A DNA stretch of 64,000 bases from Cryphonectria parasitica EP155 (GCF_011745365.1 NW_024468912.1:1612001-1676000); one strand, 5' to 3'. Positions 21,889-34,102 are shown, counted from the stretch's first letter. Program-made: numbers and translations. The notes: a model not told the origin generated them from the sequence alone.

Positions 21889-22239
21889 GGGTAAAATGTG
21901 TAATTGAAGGGTGTGGAAACATTACGGGGGCGGAAACTCTCGCTGCGCTCAACAACGTGGTAGCTTTGACATAGGAGACTTGACGCTCCTCAAATATCGA
22001 CTGACAATCACGGGCTGGCGGAGGAAATCGATAAGTGTGTATTTCTGTAGTTCTAGAAGCTTTGTTTTAATTGCTTGTGATAGTGCTCTATGTAGTAAAT
22101 TCAGAAACGACAAACGCTTTGAAAAGTTCGCTCGAAATAAACTACCCAACTAGGCTCTCAAGTTGCTTGAGGGTAGTCTTGACTCGCAGGAAGGGTGAGG
22201 CAGCCTTGAACTCCAATCTTTCCATGACGGTGTGAAATG
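21889..22239. other. Convergent spacer after the caspase-like gene
   Basis: The first 80 bases keep a protein-like frame shifted by one (ISIRVKCVIEGCGNITGAET), possibly an ancient C-terminal extension. The rest shows no feature. Confidence 0.4.
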
Positions 22240-23354
22240 TCATCGCAAGGAATTCTGGGTAGAATTCTGTGTCGTAAACGCCACTATCACGGCAGCATAG
22301 CTACCAGACGATTCTTTTAGCTTCCGCAAATGGAGTTTCGTCCTGAAAGATTGGCTCACCTTGCTCCAGCCGCAAATATCTCGCCTGTCCGGGCTCCTGT
22401 GAAGACTGAGACGATCAGAATGAAAAGACAGCAGGATAAGGACCCAGCGAGAACTTGGCCCACCATACTTGACATGGTGGGCAGTATAACGGTTGGGATC
22501 AGTATGGTCAACGTCGCGAAGATGGTGGTTAGGATTCGACTGAGGCGTTGCAGCTTTGGGCCGAGGATGAGGACTGAATCGTCTGCTGTGATTTTGTGCC
22601 GCCGTTTTCTGGCATTAGGAAAATACTGCAGATAAGAAGTTCAGCCTTGAAGTTTCGTTCGAGGCCGAGGTTCTAGCGGCATGCATACATGTCCAATGTT
22701 TTCGTCCAGCCAACCGACACAGTTCTCGACTAGTGAGTGGCAATAGCTGATTGCTGTGTCGGAACTACCAATGAGGTTGGCAAGATCTTGCTGCTTTTCC
22801 AAATATTCGGTTTCGCGGCGGCTGATACAACCTGTTGCCTCGGTCCACGTCTTCAAGTTATCGATGTCTCTGTCAGCCGCGGGCGGCAGGGACAAAGTGC
22901 GTCGGCTTTTTTCTATCATGTCATCTGCCGAAAGATCAGCCGAGCTTCGTCCTCTCAAAATTGTTATCATCCTGACCGTATTCATCGAGGGCGGATCTCA
23001 GAGACTGAAGTACCCGCTGCCTTTCCAAATTTGTATCTGCTCGTAGAGCACCAAGAAACAAGGGACGGTCTTCCTTCTCGTCGATTTCATCCAACTCATC
23101 TTCCAGCTGCGTGATCTCGTCTTGTTTTTGGAGGAGGAGCCGCATGCGCACTCTTGTAAAGCGGCGGAAGTTGTAGAACGATGGATGAGCACTTAAGAGT
23201 GCGGTATATCTAGGATATCCGGCCCGGTACTTGTCCACTGTTACGATTTAGTCGCCATATTTCAGCAGATGTCTTGCAATTATAAGACCATACAATACTC
23301 CTGATTGCTCGTTTCCTCACTGCTTGTTTTGGTCGAGGCTTCCTCTTGTGCCAT
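22240..23354 (-). CDS. DUF6594-type membrane protein
   Basis: Five minus-strand exons (23294-23354, 22977-23237, 22689-22924, 22360-22625, 22240-22300) join in phase to 294 aa. The pattern is that of fungal DUF6594 proteins: a GYPR motif (LDKYRAGYPRY), FRRFTRVRMRLLL, an acidic LEDELDEIDEKED coiled coil, the SRRETEYLE block, then three hydrophobic helices at the C-terminus (TIFATLTILIPTVIL, LSCCLFILIVSVF, AAVIVAFTT). The function of the family is unknown to me; topology suggests a membrane-attached helical bundle. The first intron has an alternative donor (GTGAGG at 23318) that also keeps phase. It is convergent with the caspase-like gene, 351 bases away. Confidence 0.75.
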
Positions 23355-23947
23355 ACCTGATCACGTCCTCATCAAGTAGATAAACGAGGATGGTTCCTTC
23401 ATGAATGAGATTTCCGGAATTTTTCGAGGGACCGAGACAGAAAGTTGAATGTAGACAGACTGTGTGTGTCAGAGGAAATCTGCCAACTTCAGTATTATAG
23501 GGCCATGAATCCAGTTGGGTTCTAGATTGTGGCTATGTAATGTGAGGAGGCAGCAATCCTGGAATCCCTCCCCGCTGGCTGTCCAGACCCACCGTGGCTG
23601 AGCCGCTTTGAATTCCCCGACTGGCCAATGGTTCAGTTGTTGGTGATGACGTGCATGCCACGTAGATTTATGCTTTTGACAAACCTTCATATTGACAATG
23701 TATGCTTGCTCAAGCTTCTACGTTTGATGAAATAAAAATCAAAAGAAGATGAAAGAGGAAGGACGACAATGAAAGGCGTCAATAAAGACTCTGAAATGAA
23801 GATCGCATAGACTAAGTATGTGCTGCTCGATGGCAGAGTGCACGAAGTTGCAAAGACAAGAAATTAGATGACCATTATTCACTCTCGGCCTTGATGCCAA
23901 TGGTGGCTCCCAAATCAATCAGTAGCATGTCCAACTGCAGGAATGCC
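23355..23947. other. Intergenic upstream of the DUF6594 gene and downstream of the SNF2 gene
   Basis: The promoter of the DUF6594 gene and the 3' end of the SNF2-type gene share this spacer. I see no separate gene. Confidence 0.5.
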
Positions 23948-26900
23948 TCAGTGTATGCCAAAGAGTCTCCTCAGCTCGTCAACGCTCAAACGACCCGCGC
24001 CCCGCGCGCCCTCCTCACTAAGAGCCGCGCTTACCAACCTACGCTTTTTCTCCTGCAGCTCCATCATGCGATCCTCCACCGTCCCCGCCACCAAGACTTT
24101 GTGGACATGGACGCGCCTCTTCTGGCCGATCCGATGCGCTCGATCGATCGCTTGGTCCTCTACATATGGATTCCAGTGGGGCGTGAGTATGATGACATGG
24201 CTGGCCGCCGTGAGGTTCAGACCAGCGTTGCCGGCCATCAGACTGACGAGCAGGACCTTCACGTCAGGCTTCTCCGAGAACGCCTTGACATTGTCATCTC
24301 GCTCATCAAATGCCATGCTTCCGTCGTAGCGGAGGTAGCGGAAGCCCTGGTCCCGTAGAGGGACCTCGAGAAGATCTAGAAAAGATGTCCAGATGCTGAA
24401 GACAAGGGTCTTCTCTGTGGGATGATTTTCGCGGATCGAGCGGAGCAGTTTCATGGTCACATCGGTTTTGGCGCTGGGTTCAAATTCGGTGTGGAGCCGA
24501 GTGAGGTACTTGGCTTTGGCTGCTTTGCTCGTGGGCGCAGACGTCCGCAGCTGGGCCATTGTCTGCTTCTTGTGTTTCTTGGGCGGTTTGGAGTTCGATC
24601 CGTGACGGTTCTTTCGTGCCATTGTGCCATCCTCCTCCTTGATCCGCTTCCTGGGCAAGGATGCCAGCCCATGACTTGGGCCATGTTTTCTCTTTGATGT
24701 GCTCTGTGTCGAAAGGACCTTGGTTTCTGCCTTGGTAGTAAAGCCTTCGATCGATGATAAATCTGAATCGTCATGATCTGAGTTGTCATCGGGCTCAACC
24801 TTTTTCAAGGCTCGGTAGCGAGCAAGCGCACTGGTCCAAGGATCGTCTGCATCGCCCAGGATTTCATGTTCGTCTTCATCCGTAGCAGTATCTCTAGCGC
24901 ACTTGGCTGTTCGATCGGAGGAGGTCTGTTGTGCCTCGTCGTGGCTGGAGGCGAAAGGACTTGGACGAGACATGCTGCCATTACACAAGTTGCCCTTTGC
25001 ATCCTCGCTTCCTCCGTCATGATGATGGGTATTACCAGTTCCTTTGCCTGGTCCCTCATTATCATCATCACTGTCGAAATCCAGACCACGAGTCGGCTTG
25101 CGGTCAATAGAGGACACACACTGTCCTTCAGATCCATCTTCAACCACTTCTTTTTTAGCATCCACCTGACTCTCTTCATCGTCATCAGATATGATGAAGT
25201 CTTCAAGGCTTTCGCCGTCATCATCAATATCTCCGCCAGAATCTTCATCCGAAGTGCAGCAGGTATCTCCGTCGTCCGAATTTGAGTTCTCTGCCACATC
25301 TTCCGAGGCATCTTGCGAATAAGCGTCTAAAAAGAAACTCTGGCAAAGGACCTTCTTTGGATGAATTTCAGAGTCACAGCCAACATGCGGACACACTGTA
25401 TCCATCGCAGTATTGTCCAGTGGGATGCCAAGGTAAGATTGTTCTGGTCCCTTTTGAGCCTCACTGGCTAATTGCATCATTGTGCTGAAGCAATCGGCGC
25501 AGATGTCATGACCACAAGGATAGATGATCATTGGGACCTCGGCTACTTCGTCACAGAGCGGGCACTGGAAATCCCTCTTCCTTGTGATCCTGTTCACGGC
25601 GTTGTGATCTAGTTTCAACGCGAGCTGAACCATCTGTTCGCCGTCCAACTGAGCTTCGTCGGGAATACCGTGATTTTTAATGAGGTGAGGATGACAACAC
25701 GCCTGGCGAAGACGAAGAAGAAGAACCAGGATGAGAGTGTATACTCTGCTAAGCTTTCCCCCTTTAATGTACTTGTTGAACTGTATTTGCTGTTTCTGTT
25801 CGAGTGCATCGTAGAAAGCATGCTGGTCCTCGTTGAATTCTGCCGCGGTTATAGAGATGGATATCTTAGGTAGCTGGATGATGGGCACCCCATCGAGGTA
25901 GCTGTCCTTGGAGCGGCGGAGAGTGAAGCTGCGGAACAGCACTTGGAGTTTACGTATAGCCTCATTGTGAACGTCCTCATCCCAAGCGTGAAGCGGGCGC
26001 TCGATATCCCGACTGAAGCGCTGCCAGTCATCGTAGGGCTTGATATGCAGGAACCGAATCAGCGAGTAGATCTCGCCCGTGTTGTTCATGAAGGGCGTTC
26101 CAGTCATGCACAGCCTGTACTTGGCATCGAGCTCGACCACGGCTTTGGAGCACAGGGCAGACCGGTTCTTGATCTTGTGGGCTTCGTCGAGGATGATCCT
26201 GTAGAACTTGTTTCCATGGCCAAAAATTCGAGAGCTTCGTCGGCGGCTGTCCTCATATCTTCTGTGTTCTGAAGCAATGGTTTCGTACGTGGTGATCACG
26301 ATGTCGAACTGGTGCAGCTGAGAAGCCGCGCGAGCACGCTTTTGTTGGCCATGGTAGATAAAGGTGCTGAGCTTGTAAGCTGGTTTCAGCTTGCTAGCGA
26401 TCTCTCTGTCCCATTGCTTCAGCAGGGCTAGCGGAGCGACAATTAGAGTCGTCTTGGGGCCAGGCCCTGACGGTCTGTGGGCCACAATCAGAGCCAAAGC
26501 CTCAATGGTTTTGCCCAACCCCATCGTATCTGTGAAGTCATAGTCAGTGACCGAATGATAGGAGAGGGAAGGCACCAAAGACGTAGAGCGGTGGGAATCA
26601 AGACATGTGTGCATTCAACGCAGAGGTTATGAGTATCAGAAATGACGTACCTGCCAGCAGACCGCCTCGTTTGTGACTGTCATTTTCCTGATCCTTGAGC
26701 CATTTCAAGGCTATCTTTTGGTGCTCCATGAGCGCACAAGACATTTGTATGGGAGTTGCCACCCGATCCTTCTTTGGGATTTCGATCTCGGGCATACGAA
26801 GGAGCTTGCGAATGTCGTTCTGGGCACGAGCATCCATCTCATCAGCTCGAGCTTGAGCCTCCGCGGCGGCACGAGCTTGATGCTCACTCATATCGGCCCA

Positions 26901-27353
26901 GCCCCAGCTTTCGACTGGAGACCACAGTTCTCTAAGGTGACCTAACAAAGTCCCGTGTGGTTGGGGTTGACCAGTTGGGCGAGAGCCTGGAACATTATGG
27001 GAAGAGGAAGTCACATCTGGCTGCTGGGCTGCCTGCTGGCGTGGCCCCTCCACTAGGGAGTTCCAGAGTGCCTCAGCGCCCGTCCTGGCACTACGTGAAG
27101 GTGAGGCATCGCTGAGGCCGAGTTCATTCTGCCACATAAACCGATCCATTGCCCTTGGTGATAATGGCCTTGCTCGTGAAGTCGCGCTTGCTGTCGGGGC
27201 CGCCTCCGGCTTACTCGTTTGACGATGCTGATGTGTGGCAGTTGGGGTGGGCGTGTTGGGCTGGCGATTGAGCTCGTTGAGCCGCGTCGTGGAAAGAGGT
27301 GGGCGTGTATCGTACGTTTCTCTCAACTCTTGCCCAGGTCTGTGATGGTACAT
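23948..27353 (-). CDS. Uls1/Ris1-like SNF2 ATPase with RING finger
   Basis: Two exons, 26651-27353 and 23948-26529, split by a 121-base intron just before the Walker A motif, give 1094 aa. Blocks in order are DTMGLGKT (235-242), DEAH box in ILDEAHKIKN (349-352), TGTPFMNN, a RING finger inserted between the two ATPase lobes (CPLC at about 557, YPCGHDICADC, then CPHVGC), a long acidic disordered insert, and the helicase C lobe ending in QAIDRAHRIGQKRRV. This domain order marks SUMO-targeted, RING-bearing SNF2 proteins such as Uls1/Ris1, which evict proteins from chromatin. In the acidic insert, DFIISDDDEES is SUMO-interaction-like. The start is uncertain: the frame stays open to 27563 (1164 aa). 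Confidence 0.88.
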
Positions 27354-29071
27354 CTTGACCGAAGTGGACCAGAGAGAGAGGTACTCGGCCGGAGTGAATG
27401 TAGTACCAGGGTTGGAAGGGGATGTGAGGGTTGAGACGCGTAACCTCGTATGGCAGTCACAACATAATTTGATGACAGTCTGATAGTAAAAGCTGTTGTC
27501 ACGCAGTATCACTGCATTGCAAGAATGGAACCCATTCAAAGGATTGCCGTAGAGATGGTTCAACTAAGTGGGCTACTATTGAGTGAAAGGCCATCGAGCC
27601 AGAGAGGTACACGCCAACTCTCTTCGAGGCTCTGATGACGCGAGCGGCGAGGCCGCCCCCAGCATTTGGAATCTCGCGCCACGTCACGTGGCAGCAGGGG
27701 TTTTCTTGTAGGTTCCTCCATCTGCGATTACTGCTGCAAGAGCCATTCTATCCTCAAGCAACTTACGAGGTGGCACAAAGATAGTTTGAAGCGGTGCTAT
27801 GGGTCAATAAAGAGTGTTGTGAATTTTGTTTGAAGAACACAAAGACACAAAAGGGTGGATTGAGACTAATCCAGGCTCCAAGATGGTCGGTGTATGACTG
27901 AGACATTTACAGGGTTAGGGGTTCAGTGACCCGCTATTACCGCAACACGACACGGCTTCCTGGCTTCACACAACGACCTCAGGAGCGCTTCGCAGGGCAA
28001 TTACTCCATATTCATCTTCCTATAGTTCTCTCCGTCTGATGAGACTATGTCACGGCGGAGGTAGGTCGTTTCTGTCAGATGATATGCATGCTAGAATCGA
28101 AGGCGAGCGACGGGTCTACTTCAACTACATGTACTTATGTCGCGGAGGCTCCCAATTCATTGTATGATTAATGTCGTGATACTTCCGCTTACACTCCAGG
28201 CTGTGTTCAAACAGGTCTTGGAATACGACAACGACGTAAATGTGAGCAGAAGGGTACGATTTCATTTTTATCATGTAAATCAGTCGAGAGTCGAGCTCTA
28301 TAACGCTTCAAGCTTTGTGACATCTTCCTCAGTTCATCCTGAATTCCCACACCCCCAAATCCCAAATGAATTTCCATCACCATGATAGCCAGACTCAACA
28401 GCATAATCACTCGATTCACATGAACCAAGATTCTAACATTTATGTACTGCAGATCAACTCTTCGGAACTGACTTCCAGTCCGATTTTCATGACCATTCGA
28501 GTCTGTGCCAATAGCAACCTTCGGGGTTCGAAAGGCAACCGTCCCCACATCTCTCGTCTCAGAGAGGAAGTTGCCGGAGTGAGCGAATTGACAAGCCAAC
28601 GGAGCAGACCAATGAGCACAGAAAAGATCAACGAACCGCGGAACTCAGGATGCGAACCGTGATTTCGTCCCTGAAACTCATGCCCTCAGCTGTGAATTGT
28701 ACATGGCAGGTGTTATCAACCTGCAAGACACGCAAGTGGGAAATGGCTCGGCAGTCACCCTACAATTTCGGCCCTGTTTGGACCAGCTACTCCACAAACG
28801 GGCCATTATGTGCCAGCGACCTCCAACAAACCCAGAATTCCTCGTCCATTTGTGGCAGGCACACTCGGAATCAAAAGGAACATGCTTCTCTGGACATTGC
28901 GTGTTGCCTGATTCAGCTTCCGCCCCGTTTTGGGTAAACACAGGTTAATGGGGTTGCTGTCGAGCAATAAATGATGGGACAGAAGATGAATGAACGACCT
29001 GTTCTTCTCTGTCTGCTCTCCTCTCCTCTCATCCCTCATCATTCAATCCATCACTACTCGAACTGCCCAGT
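27354..29071. other. Intergenic between SNF2-type gene and aspartic protease
   Basis: Divergent promoters. Short overlapping frames between 28130 and 29050 show no motifs. No gene called. Confidence 0.5.
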
Positions 29072-30618
29072 ATGAGGTCAGCCGCTGTTCTGTCGCTCGT
29101 CACGGGGGCACTGGCACTGCCAGCTTCTACGCCCTCGCAGGCTACAGCGCCGTCCCTCAAGAAGGTTTCCATGGCCAAGAAGCATCTTATGACCCGAGCT
29201 GACGGTTCCGCTAATGTTGCCGGCATCTACGCCTCTCTCAACCATACCCTCGCCAAATGGGGCTCGCCTATGCTGCCCTACTACGCGCCGGTGGCTGAAC
29301 AGCAGGCCGCCCAAGGCTCAGCCCGTCGCATGGCCAGGCGCCAGTCATACGAGGCACTGACTGATCAGTACGAAGGTACCTCGGAGGACGCCGCTTACTA
29401 CGGCCCCGTGGTCATTGGCGCAGGCGATGGCAGTCCCCAGACTTTCCAGCTGATCTTCGATACCGGCTCGTCCGACATCTGGGTCCCAGGCGAGAGCTGT
29501 ACCCTTTTGGACGGCTGCGTTCACCCTCTTGATCCAAAGTACGACCAAGGAGGCACGTCGTTGGGCACCAACACGTCCATCGAGTACGGCTCGGGCTCGA
29601 CAGAGGGCGCAAACTGGGTCGACGACGTGACGGTGGCGGGGCTCACGTCGCCGAACCAGACATTCTTTGCTGTCACCTCGGCGTATGGGTTCGAGGCGAT
29701 CGATGCCGATGGAATCTGTGGCATGGCCTTTTCGTCCATTGCGCAGGACAACGGCACCACGTTTTTCGAGAATCTGATTGCAGACGGCACCGTTGATGCT
29801 GAGGAGTTTGGTTTCTACCTGGGCCGCATTGCTTCCGGTACTGAGGACGACTCGGAGATGGCGCTGGGCGGGCGTGATAGCACCAAGTATACTGGTGACT
29901 TCACGACTGTGCCTGTTACGTCCGAGACATACTGGCAAGTTGCTCTTGACAGAGTCACCGTGGACGGCACGACTGGCGGCATCAACACTCCTGGCCAGGC
30001 CGCCATCGACACCGGAACCACGACGATTGTCGCTCCCACGACCGCGGCTAAGGAGATCATGGCCAAGATCCCCGGTACCTACGGCTTTCCTCTCGAGGGG
30101 GAGATCATCTAGTAAGGCGGCTCCATGTGAAGTCTTGACGACTTAGTCCCTTTGGAATTATGTACTAACCTTGGTTCCCTGTAGCATGTTCCCCTGCAAC
30201 ACATCCGATTCTTACATCCCGGCTATTGAGTTTGCTGGTGAGAGCTTCCAGATCAACCCACTCGACTTCAACCTCGGCGCTGTCTCGGATGAAGACATTG
30301 TGGACCTCGCTCTGGGCAACCAGACCCTTGTGGACGAGATCCAGTCGAATCTTGCCATCTCCGCGAGTGGCCTGTCCAGCCTCTGCCTCAGCGGTCTTAT
30401 TGGAGCAGACCTGACTGATATCGAGAACCTGTACGTCGTTGGTGACGTATTCATCAAGAACGTGAGTAAACAATCCACCACCCAATCCAAGCAGAAGCCC
30501 TCATCAATCGATAAGGTACTAACAAAATATTGTCAAGTGGTACACCGTGATGTCTTACGATGCCAGCTCTGGAAGCCCTGCTGTGCTCTTCGCGCCCAGC
30601 ATTGGCCAAGATTCATAA
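29072..30618 (+). CDS. Secreted pepsin-like aspartic protease
   Basis: Three exons, 29072-30111, 30185-30461 and 30538-30618, with introns ending in CTGTAG and in a TACTAAC branch plus AAG, give 465 aa. The N-terminus MRSAAVLSLVTGALALP is a signal peptide. A propeptide follows, with two dibasic sites (Arg 85-86 and 89-90) suited to Kex2 cleavage. Catalytic motifs are IFDTGSSDIW (Asp130) and AAIDTGTTTIV (Asp313), with the flap region around IEYGSGS. Family A1 peptidase, acting extracellularly on proteins. The C-terminus WYTVMSYDASSGSPAVLFAP lacks a GPI signal, so it is probably free. Confidence 0.92.
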
Positions 30619-30799
30619 ATGTGCTTCACAAAGGGGGAGGAGTATATGTAGACCTTAGTGATAACTTACAATCTACACGCGGAAAATCTGCAATAAAAGT
30701 TCTGCTTGATTAACTATTTACCTAGACTGAATTCAAGCACACGTCAATAAGGGGTCCATAATGAGTGCATCATCCAACTGTTATCGAATTTCGTAGGCA

Positions 30800-31870
30800 T
30801 CATCTGTTTTCTGACCCATTCTCAAGCAGAGGACCACACCTCTTACACTGGCAGTCAAACCCCCATCGACGAAGTCTACTGCGCCGCTCAGCGACTGGCC
30901 TATCAAGTTGGCCTATATAAGAGATGGTGATCTCCTCGCCCGCCTGGATCTGTCTCCTCGCCCTGACCTCCATCACTCCCGCCTTGCGGCCGGTATCCCA
31001 CGCCGCATTTGGCTCACAAGAATGATTGATCCTGCTAAAGGTCAAAAAGAGACCATCACCAACTTCCTGCTCCACAGGCCGCTGAAGGCACCACGTAGAG
31101 TCAGGTTCATAGAGCGTCGCAGCGTTCGTGTAAAAAATGCGCAGTGCATCCTGCAGCCTCAGCGACTCTCGCCACGAGAGCCGAGAGCCATCGGCGCAGT
31201 AGACCTCCTCCCTCAATATCTTCCCGTAGTAGCTCATCAGGGGGGGGGACAAGACCTGCTTGCCCTGCAGTTTGAACATGTCTCTCTGCAGCTGCGGCGA
31301 GAGGCTCATCACCTGTCCCACGAAGCTTTGTAGATCTCTGGGACCAAACTTCCAGCCACCCTTCTCGCCTTCATTGCCACATGCTATAACATTGTATTCT
31401 TCGAGGATCTTGCCGCCAATAGGGATTGCCTCCGTTGCGAAGAGACCCATGCCCTTGCCAGGGCTGTCCGATAACTTGTATATGGGACCTCGGGCCCCAT
31501 GCTCATCATTTTGGATGATGAGGTCGTTGATAGTAGTCTTCGGATCAGTAAGACGCCGATCTATATGGAATCAGTGAGTAATTATCTGTTATTGCGCTCT
31601 ATGAAGAGTACAGAGAAGGATGATTTTGGCGGTTTTGAGCATGAGAATTGAAACGAAAAGAACGTCTTGGTCCTTCTTGGATAATGGCTCACCTCGAAGG
31701 CCCCTGAGCGGATCTGACTGAGAGATTTTAGACCAGCTAGATGTGTTCTGTGATAGCGGGTCTTCGACTCGAGGTGACAGAGGTCGAGTGTAGTAGTATT
31801 GAAGCCCAAAGAGGGAAGCATTCAGAGATATCAACGCTGCAACAAGTGGCTTCACAACTCGGCCAGACAT
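30800..31870 (-). CDS. SET-domain protein with N-terminal membrane anchor
   Basis: Two exons, 31693-31870 and 30800-31560, joined across a 132-base intron, give 312 aa. The SET pattern is clear: SPGKGMGLFATEAI at the start of the domain, INHSCEPNAAW (Asn238-His-Ser-Cys), GEEITISYIG, and a post-SET CQCKRCG with Cys 296, 298 and 301. It is a probable protein lysine methyltransferase of the SET5/SMYD-like group. Unusually, the first exon encodes MSGRVVKPLVAALISLNASLFGLQYYY, a hydrophobic signal or signal-anchor rather than a nuclear sequence. A run of nine C lies within the coding strand near 31247 and could be prone to slippage. The 3' end faces the aspartic protease gene. Confidence 0.85.
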
Positions 31871-32642
31871 CGCAAGTATTAGGCAGGCCTCGTAAAGGCA
31901 CTTTCTATGGACCTGAACTGAATTTCGCTCAGGTTAGAATTAAAAGTTTTCGTATCTGAACTATTTAATCGACTCTTTAAGTGGATCCGTTCAATCTACT
32001 CAAGCGGAGCCGGGATAGACGATCCACAAGCCGGATTCTAGCCAGAGGTTTCTTAAATATAGTACGCACCGCTAAGTAGACGTCAATCTTGACCGCGAGT
32101 CAAGATTTACGACAGCACAAGCGGCCCGCCAGAGAACGTGCACGGATGAGACTTCTTCTACTCGGAATTGATAACGCAACTGACCAACGAGAGACACACT
32201 GGATAAGGGCCTTGGGATTATTTTCTCCTGTACGTTATGATCAGAATCTGGGAAATACTCACCGACTCGGAATTCTTCAATATATGAAACTCGATACGAG
32301 GCTGGGGCTTGGGCAAATACTACTAGCAGGCAATTACAATCGAGAATAAGTATCAAAGGCACTACCACTGCTCTACGCATCATATTCAGGAATGAGAATC
32401 ATGAATCCCGACATAACAACAAACACTTGGCTGATTTTGAGACCCAATTGAATTTTGATAAGCAGTCTGACAAAAAGTGTGACCCTACAGAAATGACTAT
32501 ACATCTGGATATGTGCTGTGACGACTTCCGAAAGTCATGGTTTGTGAGTGGAAATATTCGAATTTGTGCTCAAAGAGATGAAAGAACAATTAGGGTGAAA
32601 AGAAGGGACGAAGAACTACAGGGACTGGACTCACGTTATGCC
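31871..32642. other. Intergenic with an uncertain secreted-peptide-like frame
   Basis: A minus frame at 32072-32383 begins MMRRAVVVPLILILDCNCLL and could encode a 103-residue secreted peptide, but nothing supports it beyond the signal-like start. No other gene seen. Confidence 0.3.
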
Positions 32643-33074
32643 TCACTTAGGTGCCATAGCATTATCAATGTCATCCAAAATCTTGCCCATTCGGGCAATG
32701 GACTGGTGCACAGTCTGGGTCTTCCGCAGGCCAAGGGCTCCCCGAATGGCGCCCTGTGCTTCAGTAGTAGAGGTGAACAAATTCAGGGCGTACTGGGGCT
32801 CTTGGGGCACAGGAATGTTGGGTCGATGCTGAGGGAGGTAGTTGTTGTGTCGGCTACCCTCTTTGCTGTGCACAGAGGAAAGGGGGGCGAAATTGGTCAG
32901 CGGTTCGGGGAGGGATGACGCAATGCTCGTGAAGAACATAGCATCGCATCTCAGAGATAAGATAGAGGAGGAGGTGACGTGACATGAGGTGTATGAAGAT
33001 GAGCAGCACGACGGCTATGAAACGTACTCAAAGCTTAGGTATTGTGCCCCACCCGTGGTGGAGGTAGAACCCAT
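32643..33074 (-). CDS. Small conserved-looking protein, 89 aa
   Basis: Two exons, 33028-33074 and 32643-32865, joined across a 162-base GTACGT/CAG intron. The start has a good context (ACAATGG). The product begins MGSTSTTGGAQYLSFDKEG, continues YLPQHRPNIPVPQEPQYALN, and ends in an amphipathic, helix-rich part (AIRGALGLRKTQTVHQSI, then MGKILDDIDNAMAPK). Splicing removes an unrelated N-terminus and gives an even composition, which argues for a real gene. A further donor (GTGAGG) overlaps the stop, so a longer isoform is possible. I do not recognise the family. Confidence 0.55.
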
Positions 33075-33878
33075 TGTAGGTCCTGAGCATTGGCTTTATG
33101 AGATTCGTAGCTCAACGCCTTGGTCGGAGATAAGGTTGTGAGGGTGGCTAAAGTGCCGCTGGAACGTAGATGAGAAGGGGGCAGCAAGACAGCCTTGATC
33201 TTGAGGTAGAGAGTAAGGGCTAGGCAGTAAGAATAGTCAAGCTCGAGGGCAATGCTCAGAATACCTGAGGAGGATAACTAACGAATGCAGGATACCAGAC
33301 GCCAATTAGATCGCTTAAGCAGAAAACCTTGGTGTTATTGATATAGAACTGTCGGAAGAAACGAAATGAGTGGGTTGGCATACCTCAATTTATATGACAT
33401 CTCTTTCTCGAAATCCAGAAGACAGGTCTATGCCTGATGAGATTACCAATACCAAAAGTATGAGCACGAGGGCGACGCATCGGAAAGACGGCTCTCCAGC
33501 CGTACTTTTCTCATCTGGACAGCACAAATCGTCGATCTCGCAGGCTGCCTCGTGTATTGCGGGGAATATGAATGCCGCGGACGTCAGGCCAGGCTGGCCA
33601 GCTGAGCAAGGCATCAAGCGTGTGACTGGGGGCAACGAGAATATCTGTAAGGGATCTACATTAACATACGATTCAAATCAGGCCATTTTAAGAATGTTAG
33701 ACCGAGATGGAGGACTAGTTAGGTCAGCAGACCTCAACCTGGGTGTCTTTGGCCAGGTCTAGGTAGGGATGTCATGCATGACATGGCATTTGTTGAAACA
33801 CCGATGATGATCTTTGGGGTTTAGTTGTAAAACAGCGTGTTGGACCCTGACCCAACGCTACGGGCCCTACTTGCGGGA

Positions 33879-33886
33879 TGACGTCA
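33879..33886. promoter_or_regulatory. CRE-type palindrome TGACGTCA
   Basis: Perfect bZIP/CREB site, first of two about 220 bases apart. No gene start lies close, so its target is unclear. Confidence 0.3.
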
Positions 33887-34102
33887 CCTTACACCATCTT
33901 CCCTGTGAAACTTTATTTGGGAATTACCTTCCATTAGTGTCTTGAGAGCCTTATCACGGACTGAATCCCAAAATCCACCGCAGCTGAGTCCAGAACAGCT
34001 TTTCCAGCTGTGAAGTAGAAAAAAGATAGGAAGACTGCACGACATGCGCAAAGCTATGTTGCGGTGGATTCTTACATCTCGTATAGACAAACTCCGTAGA
34101 AA

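Noticed and set aside
28130..29050. Short overlapping frames upstream of the aspartic protease
   Set aside because: No motifs, no consistent splice pairs; best explained as promoter.
32072..32383. 103-codon minus frame with a signal-like start, or a two-exon version of it
   Set aside because: The only GT-AG intron that fits is 35 bases, too short for this genome's introns; no cysteine pattern or homologous motif supports it.
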